Notes under the pieces: generated by a model
Databases searched by the model: none
The model's input: only the letters and a program-made list of their open reading frames with translations
Told to the model about the DNA's origin: nothing
Source: HK1 sp965220535
Lineage (GTDB): Bacteria > Pseudomonadota > Gammaproteobacteria > HK1
Assembly (NCBI GenBank): GCA_965220535.1
Contig: OZ244833.1
Coordinates: 2,356,001 to 2,420,000 of the forward strand
Direction: 5' to 3'
Length of the DNA stretch: 64,000 nt
Translations under genes and position numbers: made by a program
In this document: one piece after another, positions 33,221 to 41,156 of the stretch
How the letters are laid out: each line of letters begins with the position of its first letter
How positions within the stretch are numbered: the first letter of the stretch is position 1

Positions 33221-33393
33221 CGAAACCCTCGTTTCAAGGCGGGGCGCCCGCAAGAAGAGCCTTAGGATTCGTCTTCGCTTGCTCGTCCCGATGGGATCTC
33301 GTAGCGATCCCTTGATGCGAAGGCGGGGCTCGAAAGGGATTCGACGAAAGGAGGGCTGCGCTTCGTGAATCCTCGTTTCGATCGGCGAGGGAT

Positions 33394-34314
33394 TTAAAAA
33401 TCGAGGGCGAGCCCCGGGCGGGGCCAGTCCATCGCGATCAGTCGTCCGGACCAAGAAAGGGTGATGAAAGCGGTTTTTCGATCCGGGCCGCCGAAGCATA
33501 GGTTGGTGGTATAGGGATCGTCCAAGGGGATGAATTCGAGGGTGCCGCCGCCGGCGTCGGCGACGGTGATCCCGGAGTCCATCAGCGTCGCCACGCAGAT
33601 ATTGCCCGACTCCTCGATCGCCATCGAGTCGAATCGCCGCCACCCGCCGTCGCAGGTGATCAGCCGCCCACCGTTGAGCGAGAGCGGGAATTCCTCCAGC
33701 GCCACTTCGCCCTCGCCGACGATCGGATAGGCCCACAGGCGCGCGCCCTCGGTTTCCGCGACATAAAGGGTCTTTTCGTCGGGCGAAAGGCCGACCCCGT
33801 TGGGGGTCAACATCGGGTGGATGACCTCGCGGATCATGCTGCCGTCGGCACGGGCGTAATAGACCCCTCCCCGATCCATATCGCGACTGCGTACCTTGCC
33901 GAGATCGCTGAACCAAAAGCCCCCGCTTCGGTCGAAGACGATATCGTTAGGTCCCCGCAAAGGGCGCCCGTCGCAGGAGTCGTAGAGGATTTCGACGCGG
34001 CCGTCGGCGAGGTCCACGCGCTCGATCCGACCGCCGCTCCAATCATCCGCTTGGGCGACGGGTCGGCGGCGACCGTCGGCCTCGACCTGCCAACGAAAGC
34101 CGCCGTTATTGCAGATATAGCAGCGGCCATCGGGGCCGATGGCCGCCCCGTTGGGTCCGCCTCCGGTTTCGGCGACGATCTCCCGATCTCCGTTCGCAAG
34201 CACCCGGGTGAGGGTGCCGCGAGCGATCTCGACCAAGAGCACGCTGCCGTCGGGCATGGCGATGGGCCCTTCGGGAAAGAGCAGCCCGTCGGTGATGATA
34301 TCGAAGGATCGCAT
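33394..34314 (-). CDS. SMP-30/gluconolactonase family lactonase
   Basis: A 306-residue six-bladed beta-propeller of the SMP-30/gluconolactonase/LRE family. Likely metal ligands are Glu in Phe-Pro-Glu-Gly near 15, Asn in Gly-Pro-Asn-Asp near 123, Asn in Thr-Pro-Asn-Gly and Asp in Leu-Ser-Pro-Asp-Glu near 178. It should hydrolyse a sugar or other lactone. It starts 36 bases after the stop of an SLC13-type transporter, so import and hydrolysis of one substrate may be coupled. A GGGAGAGG ribosome binding site precedes the ATG. Confidence 0.87.
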   Translation of the reverse strand: MRSFDIITDGLLFPEGPIAMPDGSVLLVEIARGTLTRVLANGDREIVAETGGGPNGAAIGPDGRCYICNNGGFRWQVEADGRRRPVAQADDWSGGRIERVDLADGRVEILYDSCDGRPLRGPNDIVFDRSGGFWFSDLGKVRSRDMDRGGVYYARADGSMIREVIHPMLTPNGVGLSPDEKTLYVAETEGARLWAYPIVGEGEVALEEFPLSLNGGRLITCDGGWRRFDSMAIEESGNICVATLMDSGITVADAGGGTLEFIPLDDPYTTNLCFGGPDRKTAFITLSWSGRLIAMDWPRPGLALDF

Positions 34315-34350
34315 CGCCTCTCCCGCTCCTCGCCGCGGCGACGAGCCGCC

Positions 34351-36186
34351 TTAGAAGATCAGGTTGACCATCGGGATCAGGATGATCAGGAAGAGCAGGG
34401 TCATGCCCCCCCCGGCGCGCATGAAATCCGCCACCCGATAACCGCCCGGGCCCATGATCAAAGCGTTGACTTGGTGGGTGGGGATGATGAACGAGTTGGA
34501 TGCCGCCAAGGCGACGATCAAAGCGAAGACCGCGGGATTGCCCCCGGCTCCCAAGGCGATATTGATGGCCAAGGGGACCAGCAACACCGTCGCCCCCACA
34601 TTCGACATCAGCAAGGTGAAGCCGGTGGCCAAGGCCGCCAGCACGAGCTGCAGCACCCAAATCGGGACATCCCCCATCGTTTGCAGGGTGATTTGCGCGA
34701 TCCACGCCGCGGTTCCGGTGGTATCCACGGCGATCCCCAGCGGCAAAAGGCTGGCCAGCAAAAACACGCTTTGCCAACCGACGGATTGATAGGCCTCGTC
34801 GATCGTGATCACCCCGCTGGCGATCATCCCCACCGCGCCGGTCAGGAGGGCCAAGGAGAGGCGCATATCGCTAAAGAGCGCAAGACCGATGGCCAGCAGG
34901 AAAAACCCCAAGGCGTGATAGACGCGATTGGGGCGCACCACCTCGTGGGGATAGTTCGTTACCACGACCACCGATCGCTGTTGTGCCAGCCGATGCAGAT
35001 CTTCCCAGTCGCTGTGCAGAACGAGGGTATCCCCCTCCTCGATCGATACTTGGGAGATATCGTGGATGATGGTTTCCTCCCGGCGCCGGATCGCCAACAC
35101 TTGGATGCCGTAGTTCTTGCGCATCTGCAATTCGCGGACGGTCCGACCCGCCATTTCCGACGCCGGAGGGATCACGATCTCCGAAATCCCGGAGTGGGAG
35201 GGATTGAGGGTTTCGAGAAAAACCTCCAAGTTGGTGGCCAAGGGCAATCCCGTCGAATGCGCGAACTTTTCCACCTGCTCCGCTTCCCCCATCAAGGCGA
35301 TGGTGGAGCCGGCGGGGATGGTATGTTCCATCGGGGGTTCGAGGAGGGTTTCGCGGCCCGAGCGAATCGCGAGGATCCAGACGTTTTCCTTGGCGTTCTC
35401 CGCATCGCGAATGGTTTTGTCGACCAATGCGCTGCCGGCGGGCACGGTGGCCTCGAACATCATTCCGTTGACGCCGTAGCGATCCTCGAAATATTTCGCG
35501 GTGGAGGCGGTGTCGGCGGTGGCTTTGTGGGTATCCGGCAGCAGCCGCGGGGCCAAAAGCATGAAATAGACGATCCCCGCGAACAGCATCGCCAGCCCGA
35601 TGGGGGTAACGGAAAAGAGATGGAAAGTGGCCATCGGCTCGACCCCGGCGGGCAGGCGAGCGTTGGCATTGGCGATCAGATCGTTGAGCAAGATCAGCGG
35701 GCTCGAGCCGACCATCGTCATGGTGCCGCCGAGAATGGCGGAAAAGCCCATCGGCATCAACAGGCGAGAAAGGGGGATCTCCGCGCGCACCGAAATACGA
35801 CCGACCACCGGCAAGAAGAGGGCGGCGGCGCCGATATTCTGCATAAAACTCGAGATCACCCCCACGGTGCCGGAAATGATCGGGATGATGCGTTTTTCGG
35901 TACGCCCCCCGATCCGCAAAATGCGCGAGGCGAGCTGGGTCATGATCCCCGTGCGATCGAGGCCGCCCCCCATGATCATGACGGCGATGATCGATATCAC
36001 CGCGTTGCTGGCAAAGCCGTCGAAGATTTCGGTCGCCGGGACCACCCCGGTGAGCCCGATCAAGATCAAGATGATCAAGGCGGCGACATCCACCCGCACC
36101 ACTTCGGAAACGAAAAGATAGATCGTGAGTCCTAAAATAAGAAGGACGGCCAGCATATCCTGGGTAAAAACTATCGGGGCGGTCAT
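34351..36186 (-). CDS. SLC13/DASS-family permease with two TrkA-C domains
   Basis: About 611 residues: two membrane halves, each with several helices, around a soluble insert at about 215-395. The insert holds two TrkA-C (RCK-C) regulatory domains (for example Pro-Ala-Gly-Ser-Ala-Leu ... Ile-Pro-Ala-Gly-Ser-Thr and Val-Leu-Ala-Ile-Arg-Arg). Conserved Ser-Asn-Ser and Ser-Ser-Pro segments resemble SLC13 substrate/sodium sites. Members carry dicarboxylates, sulfate or similar anions; the substrate is not decided by sequence. An in-frame GTG nine codons upstream is an alternative start; neither has a good Shine-Dalgarno sequence. It lies in the same operon as the SMP-30 gene. Confidence 0.87.
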   Translation of the reverse strand: MTAPIVFTQDMLAVLLILGLTIYLFVSEVVRVDVAALIILILIGLTGVVPATEIFDGFASNAVISIIAVMIMGGGLDRTGIMTQLASRILRIGGRTEKRIIPIISGTVGVISSFMQNIGAAALFLPVVGRISVRAEIPLSRLLMPMGFSAILGGTMTMVGSSPLILLNDLIANANARLPAGVEPMATFHLFSVTPIGLAMLFAGIVYFMLLAPRLLPDTHKATADTASTAKYFEDRYGVNGMMFEATVPAGSALVDKTIRDAENAKENVWILAIRSGRETLLEPPMEHTIPAGSTIALMGEAEQVEKFAHSTGLPLATNLEVFLETLNPSHSGISEIVIPPASEMAGRTVRELQMRKNYGIQVLAIRRREETIIHDISQVSIEEGDTLVLHSDWEDLHRLAQQRSVVVVTNYPHEVVRPNRVYHALGFFLLAIGLALFSDMRLSLALLTGAVGMIASGVITIDEAYQSVGWQSVFLLASLLPLGIAVDTTGTAAWIAQITLQTMGDVPIWVLQLVLAALATGFTLLMSNVGATVLLVPLAINIALGAGGNPAVFALIVALAASNSFIIPTHQVNALIMGPGGYRVADFMRAGGGMTLLFLIILIPMVNLIF

Positions 36187-36753
36187 GGGTGTCGAAATAT
36201 AAAAATAGTCCACATTCGATGCGGTGGCGGCACGAATTCGGATCTAAAGAGATTGGGTCGTCACGACAAGATCATCGATTCCGAGGATATCGTTGTCCGA
36301 GGGTATCGTCGAAGGATATCTTATAGGAGTATCGCTCAAGAATCTTTGGATAATAAAGGATATCGAGGCGTATATCGCTTTTTTTGCATATCGATCGGGG
36401 GGCTCGCTTTTTTGCCGACGATATCGCGTCGTTCGCTGCGGCCCGAGCGCCGCCTCGAAGCGATTCCGCCTGCGGGAAAAGAAAGGGGAGCGAGGGTCGT
36501 GCGCTTTCGAAACGAAGCGATTCCCCGAACGTTCACGGCGCTCCGAGGGCATGATATCGATATCCTTCGGATGTCGATGATCTTCGATGCATTCGTCGAG
36601 GCTTGTTCCGGGAATTCTCGTGGCCGCCGGTCGTATCCCCGCTTTCGAGGCTCCGGTCATCGGCTTTTTTCGAACTCGAGGGATCCCAAGGCGATCGATC
36701 GTTCCTTCTCGAGGCTTCGTAAGTCCGATACCCGCGGTTGACGAAGGTCGACA
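36187..36753. other. 567-base divergent region, no gene recognised
   Basis: This lies between the SLC13 transporter and polB. The left third is moderately AT-rich with repeated GGATATC-like words, which may hold promoters. No LexA-type CTGT-N8-ACAG box was found before polB. Open frames here are antisense or Arg-rich chance frames. Confidence 0.5.
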
Positions 36754-39084
36754 ATGGAAACACTGCGCGCGTTTTTGCTCACTCGACACTGGCGCGATAC
36801 GCCCGAAGGTCTCGAGATTTCCCTGTGGGGGATCTCCGATGCCGGTCCTTTGCGTATCGTATCGAACCAAGAGGACGCGGTTTTCTTCATCCCCGGCGAT
36901 ACGCCCCCGTCGAAGTCGGCGCCGCTCGCCGCCGGCGGAGGCGAGCGGCGTTCGCTTGCGCTTTCGAATTTTTCCGGTGCCCGCGTCGACGGGCTCTATT
37001 TCCGACGGCAGGGCGATCTGCTCGAGGCCCGCACCCGGCTGCGGGGGCTGGGCGTCGAGACCCTCGAATCCGATATCAAACCGGTGGATCGTTTCTTGAT
37101 GGAACGTTTCATTACCGCCGGCTTCGCCGCTCGCGGTCAGGTCAAGCGGCGCGAGGGCTATCTGGAGATGCGCAATCCGGCGGTTCGCAAGGACGATTAT
37201 CGTCGCCGTCCGACCCGGGTTTCGCTCGATATCGAGACCGAGGGCTTGGACGGCTCGCTTTATTCGGTCGCGCTCCACGCCCCGCAGGACGAGCGGGTCT
37301 TGATGGTCAGCGAACGACCCGTGCATTGCGACGAAGTGGCGGTGGAGGTTTTCCCCGACGAGCGCGCTTTGTTGACCCGTCTGTTCGCTTGGTTCGCCGA
37401 GCACGACCCCGATATGATCATCGGCTGGAGCGTGATCGCTTTCGATCTCGATTTCATCGCCCGGCGCTGCGAGCGGCTCGCGATCCCCTTCGACCTCGCG
37501 CGAGGCTTCGAGCGTTCGGCGGTGCTGCGCCCCGGCGACCGCTCGGCATTGCATATCGCCCGCATCCCCGGACGGGTGGTGCTCGACGGCATTGAGAGCC
37601 TGCGCGGGGCGTTTCGGATTTTCGAATCCTTCGATCTCGAAACCGTCGCCCGCGAGTTGCTAGGACGGGGCAAGAAGATCGACCAGGTGGAAGATCGGGT
37701 GGACAAGATCAGCCATCTCTATCGGCATGACCGCCCTCGCCTTGCGGCCTACAATATCGAGGATTGTCGCTTGGTGGACGAGATCTTCGAGCGCACGGAG
37801 CTGGTCGAATTCTCGATGCGGCGGGCGGAACTGACGGGGCTTTCGATGGACCGCTACGGGGGTTCGGTCGCGGCCTTCGACAACCTCTATTTGCCGCGGC
37901 TGCATCGGGCGGGAAGGGTGGCTCCCGATGTCGACGGCGCCCCCGCCGGGGGGGAAAGCCCCGGGGGTTATGTGCTCGATTCGAAGCCCGGTATTTACGA
38001 TAACGTCATCGTGTTGGATTTCAAAAGCCTCTATCCGAGCATCATCCGCACCTTCGGCATCGACCCTCATGCCTTGCATGCCCCGGGCGACGATCGGATC
38101 GAGGGCTTTTCCGGAGCCTCCTTCGCTCGCGAGGCGGCGATCCTTCCGGGGATCGTGCATCGTCTGTGGGAGGAGCGCGACCGCGCCAAAGCGCGAGGCG
38201 ACGATGCGATGTCGCAGGCGACCAAGATCCTGATGAACTCCTTCTACGGAATCTTAGGGGCCGCCGGTTGCCGCTTCCGCGATACCCGCCTTGCGAGCAG
38301 CATCACCCGGCGCGGTCACGAGATCATCCGCCGCACCCGGGATGCGATAGAAAAAGAGGGGTTGAGCGTGATCTACGGCGATACGGATTCGCTTTTCGTA
38401 TTGCTCGGCGGGCAAACCAGCGAGGAAGAAGCCCGCGCTTGCGGTACCCGCCTGTCATCGATATTGAACGAAAAGTGGAAGCGCTCGATCTTGAAAGAGC
38501 ATGCCCTCGAATGCCATCTCGAGATCGAATTCGAAACCCATTTCCTGAAATTCCTGATGCCGACCGTCCGCGGCGACAGCACCGGCAGCAAAAAGCGTTA
38601 TGCCGGTTTGGTCCGCGATGCGAAGGGCGAATACGAGCTGATCTTCAAAGGCTTGGAGAGCGTGCGTACGGATTGGACGCCGCTCGCTCGCCGATTCCAG
38701 CGCGAGCTCTACCGGCGGGTCTTCGTCGGCGAGCCCTTCGAGGACTATATTCGCACCCTCGTCGCCGAGATGCTCGAAGGTCGGCACGACGATTCCTTGA
38801 TCTACCGCAAGCGTTTGCGGCGCCGACTCGACGAGTACACTCGCAACGCGCCTCCCCACGTCCAAGCGGCGCGCAAACTCGGCACGGAAAAAAGGCTACG
38901 CCAAGTGCGCTATATCGTCACTGCGCAAGGGCCGGAGCCGGTGCGAGAGGGTCAGCCCTTGCCCCTTCCCGACTACGAGCATTATCGATCTCGCCAACTT
39001 GCACCGGCGGCCAACGGCCTGCTGCATTTTCTCGATACCAGTTTCGAGTCGATCAGCGATCGGCAAATGGAGATCTTCCGCTGA
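36754..39084 (+). CDS. polB: DNA polymerase II (family B)
   Basis: A 776-residue family B polymerase. Exonuclease motifs: I Leu-Asp-Ile-Glu-Thr near 159, II in Ile-Gly-Trp-Ser-Val-Ile-Ala-Phe-Asp near 230, and III Tyr-Asn-Ile-Glu-Asp near 333. Polymerase motifs: A Asp-Phe-Lys-Ser-Leu-Tyr-Pro-Ser near 422, B Lys-Ile-Leu-Met-Asn-Ser-Phe-Tyr-Gly near 492, and C Tyr-Gly-Asp-Thr-Asp-Ser near 543. The length matches E. coli Pol II (783). It takes part in replication restart and lesion bypass with proofreading. No SOS box was recognised upstream. The stop codon begins an 11-bp tandem array. Confidence 0.95.
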   Translation: METLRAFLLTRHWRDTPEGLEISLWGISDAGPLRIVSNQEDAVFFIPGDTPPSKSAPLAAGGGERRSLALSNFSGARVDGLYFRRQGDLLEARTRLRGLGVETLESDIKPVDRFLMERFITAGFAARGQVKRREGYLEMRNPAVRKDDYRRRPTRVSLDIETEGLDGSLYSVALHAPQDERVLMVSERPVHCDEVAVEVFPDERALLTRLFAWFAEHDPDMIIGWSVIAFDLDFIARRCERLAIPFDLARGFERSAVLRPGDRSALHIARIPGRVVLDGIESLRGAFRIFESFDLETVARELLGRGKKIDQVEDRVDKISHLYRHDRPRLAAYNIEDCRLVDEIFERTELVEFSMRRAELTGLSMDRYGGSVAAFDNLYLPRLHRAGRVAPDVDGAPAGGESPGGYVLDSKPGIYDNVIVLDFKSLYPSIIRTFGIDPHALHAPGDDRIEGFSGASFAREAAILPGIVHRLWEERDRAKARGDDAMSQATKILMNSFYGILGAAGCRFRDTRLASSITRRGHEIIRRTRDAIEKEGLSVIYGDTDSLFVLLGGQTSEEEARACGTRLSSILNEKWKRSILKEHALECHLEIEFETHFLKFLMPTVRGDSTGSKKRYAGLVRDAKGEYELIFKGLESVRTDWTPLARRFQRELYRRVFVGEPFEDYIRTLVAEMLEGRHDDSLIYRKRLRRRLDEYTRNAPPHVQAARKLGTEKRLRQVRYIVTAQGPEPVREGQPLPLPDYEHYRSRQLAPAANGLLHFLDTSFESISDRQMEIFR

Positions 39085-39134
39085 GAGGCCGATGAGAGGC
39101 CGATGAGAGGCCGATGAGAGGCCGATGAGAGGCC
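39082..39134. repeat. Tandem array, 11 bp x4 plus a partial copy, starting at the polB stop
   Basis: GATGAGAGGCC occurs four times exactly (39091-39134). It is preceded by a 9-base partial copy (39082-39090) that contains the polB stop codon. The unit length is not a multiple of three, so each copy has TGA in a different frame. Almost the same unit occurs at the end of the gene at 43955-46417. Confidence 0.95.
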
Positions 39135-39168
39135 GAAAAGATCCTCGGGCGCAAGCGCCGCGCTTCGA

Positions 39169-39747
39169 TCAAGGAGAAAAGATCGCGATGCCGAAGAGGA
39201 TCGGATGCAACCAAAAAGCGAAGAGCGCATAGAGGAAAAGCCCGCCGAGGACGACTATCGGGTCGTTGACCGGACGCCGCGGCAATTCGGGGACGGCGCG
39301 AACCGTGCGGTATTTCATCGACAGGATATCGCATACCGACCACACCAGAAAACCGCCGAAAAGCAGCAGATCCGGCACGGTGTTGTTGACCAATAGATGG
39401 GCGAATGCCCAAATTTTGATACTGGCCAGCATCGGATGCTTGATGCGAGCCTTGATGCGCCCCGGGAAATAGGCCGCAAGGAACAAAGGAAAGACGAAAA
39501 GCATCAACAACGAGGAGATCAGATAGAGCGTGGGCGTCGGATTCCAAAGGATCTGCGAGAAGGGCTCGGCCTTTGCCTGCGCATAGCCTTTGATGATCAG
39601 CACGAAACCGACGATGGAGATCAGGCTGTAGATGGCGCGCCAGCCATGGCCCAATCGTTCGGCGGTGCGGTCGCGCCACGCCGGGGCGACGATCGAAACC
39701 GAATGAATCCCCAAAAAAAGCGCCAAGCCGATGATCAGCAGTGCCAT
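39169..39747 (-). CDS. NnrU-family membrane protein
   Basis: A 192-residue protein with about five membrane helices and the NnrU pattern: a helix ending His-Ser-Val near 15, Asn-Pro-Thr-Pro near 69, and Lys-His-Pro-Met-Leu near 103. NnrU was named from nitrite/NO metabolism clusters, and the family also includes isoprenoid or heme-related relatives, so the role is open. No nitrite or NO reductase genes are in the window. An AAGGGGA element seven to eight bases upstream supports the ATG. It is convergent with polB, separated by the 11-bp tandem array. Confidence 0.8.
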   Translation of the reverse strand: MALLIIGLALFLGIHSVSIVAPAWRDRTAERLGHGWRAIYSLISIVGFVLIIKGYAQAKAEPFSQILWNPTPTLYLISSLLMLFVFPLFLAAYFPGRIKARIKHPMLASIKIWAFAHLLVNNTVPDLLLFGGFLVWSVCDILSMKYRTVRAVPELPRRPVNDPIVVLGGLFLYALFAFWLHPILFGIAIFSP

Positions 39748-40061
39748 GACAGATTCCCCTTTGCGGCTTCGAAAACATCGGATTTTTCACCCGACCCGCC
39801 GATCCTTTTCGGCGATGATCGCCGATATCGGATCCGGGTCTTCGATGAGGATATTAACCCTCCAAGACCTGAGCGAAGAATGGCGCGGACGAATTCCGGG
39901 ACGAATCCTGGATCATGATCCTCCTTCTCGCCCGCTTTTTTCCCGAGATGGCGCAAGCGGCCGCCGACAGCGATCTTCGAGCCTCTATCGAAACCCTTTC
40001 GGGGCTTGCCCGGCTCAGGCGGCGCTGTCGGTCGCTTGCCGGTGTCGTTCGTTTCGATCCT

Positions 40062-40121
40062 CGGCGCTTCGATGCTCGGCGCTTCGATGCTCGGCGCTTT
40101 GATGCCCGGCGCTTCGATCCT
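40062..40121. repeat. Tandem array, 15 bp x4
   Basis: CGGCGCTTCGATGCT is repeated four times with a few changes in the last two copies. The unit is a multiple of three, so every frame through it gives a pentapeptide repeat, but no gene is supported. Confidence 0.9.
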
Positions 40122-40449
40122 CGGCATCGGTCGAAGCCGCCCGGGAGCCGGAAGATCCTTGCCGCCTCCTCCCGCCAAGAGGCGGAAAAACGGCATCGAT
40201 CGGCGTTCGCTCACGATTCGGGATCGATCGCTTCGACGAGATCGTCCCCTCAGATCGTCCCGAAGGAATGCCGGGATCGCCGAGGGATCACGAAAAATCC
40301 GCTCGGCGGCGAACAAATCATGCCCTTTCTTAGTCAATGTTCTAGAGCGGGCGGAGGGATCCATCGATCCTTGCAGCCCAAACCCCTTCGATACCTCCCG
40401 CCGGAGGTCGCTTTTTCGCCTCTCGATCGTCGTGCGCAAGCTCGAACAG

Positions 40450-40513
40450 GATTTTCGGAGTTCTTGATTTTCGGAGTCCTTGATTTTCGGAGCCCTTGAT
40501 TTTCGGAGCCCTT
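40450..40513. repeat. Tandem array, 16 bp x4, carrying a ribosome binding site
   Basis: GATTTTCGGAGTCCTT occurs four times with one or two changes per copy. Each copy contains GGAG; in the last copy (40505-40508) it sits nine bases before the ATG at 40518 and is the likely Shine-Dalgarno sequence. Confidence 0.93.
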
Positions 40514-40517
40514 GGGG

Positions 40518-41156
40518 ATGAATACGAAACAGAATCGGAATCGACGGCGCATCGCCCATGAAGCGGCCAAGTGGATGTTCGAAAGCGGCAGCCGCGATCA
40601 CCACCTGGCCAAACGCAAAGCGGCGCAGCGTCTCGGCGCCGGACTCGCAGGCTTGCCGCGCAATCGCGAGATCGAGGATGCAAGGCAAGAGCGTCATCGT
40701 CTTTTCGACGACGAAGGACAAGGACGCTTGGAGGGCTTGCGCCGCTGCGCCCTCGAGGCGATGCAGCTGCTCGAAGCCTTTCGGCCGCGCTTGGTCGGCC
40801 AGGTTCTCGAAGGCGATGTCGACCGCCACAGCGAAATATGCCTCCACCTCTTTTGCGATGCGCCCGAGGAAGTCCCCCTCTTCCTGCTCGAGCGGCGCAT
40901 CCGCTACCGCGAGAGCGAAGTGCGGGTTCGTTTCGACGCTCGAGGCCCTTCGGTGCCCCTGCCGGCCTTTCGTTTTTCCTCGGAGAACATGCCGATCACC
41001 CTCGTCGTGCTTTCGGGGCGAATGCATCGGCGCATTCCGCTTTGTCAGGTGGCCGGTCGTCCGGTGCGGCGGGCCAAGGCCGCAGCGGTGGCGGCCCTCC
41101 TCGGGGAATCGTCGGCATCCTTCGAAGGCTCGGGATCCGATGGAGGAGCGTCTTGA
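40518..41156 (+). CDS. Nucleotidyltransferase-like conserved protein upstream of priA
   Basis: A 212-residue soluble protein of a family found in gammaproteobacteria and often annotated loosely as nucleotidyltransferase or as UDP-N-acetylmuramate-alanine ligase. The second name is almost certainly wrong: no ligase motifs are present. Conserved features are His-Glu-Ala-Ala-Lys-Trp-Met near 13, Pro-Arg-Leu-Val-Gly near 93 and His-Leu-Phe-Cys-Asp near 112. These resemble the beta-strand region of nucleotidyltransferase folds. Its stop overlaps the priA start (TGATG), so the two are coupled. The ribosome binding site comes from the 16-bp array. Confidence 0.75.
   Translation: MNTKQNRNRRRIAHEAAKWMFESGSRDHHLAKRKAAQRLGAGLAGLPRNREIEDARQERHRLFDDEGQGRLEGLRRCALEAMQLLEAFRPRLVGQVLEGDVDRHSEICLHLFCDAPEEVPLFLLERRIRYRESEVRVRFDARGPSVPLPAFRFSSENMPITLVVLSGRMHRRIPLCQVAGRPVRRAKAAAVAALLGESSASFEGSGSDGGAS

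Larger units (their letters stand above)
39748..40517. other. 770-base repeat-rich region without a recognised gene
   Basis: This lies between divergent genes. It contains four short tandem arrays: 39888-39911 (12 bp x2), 40062-40121 (15 bp x4), 40239-40264 (13 bp x2) and 40450-40513 (16 bp x4). Long open frames cross it on both strands, but they are Arg/Pro/Ser-rich, and the longest minus-strand one overlaps the next gene completely in antisense. Confidence 0.6.

Noticed and set aside
1779..39747. A denitrification cluster, suggested by NorD/NorQ-like and NnrU-like genes
   Set aside because: They are 33 kb apart, no nitrite, NO or N2O reductase gene is present, and the NorD/NorQ family also serves RuBisCO and other clients.
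39735..41027. A 430-codon minus-strand open frame across the repeat region
   Set aside because: It runs antisense through the gene at 40518, contains only repeat-derived or Arg-rich sequence and matches no family.
40571..41155. A 195-residue N-terminal extension of PriA
   Set aside because: It overlaps the upstream gene in another frame, is Arg/Pro-rich, and PriA homology and a strong GGAGGAG site begin at 41156.
40518..41156. UDP-N-acetylmuramate-alanine ligase
   Set aside because: This name circulates for the family, but the protein is only 212 residues and lacks the ATP-binding and ligase motifs of MurC.
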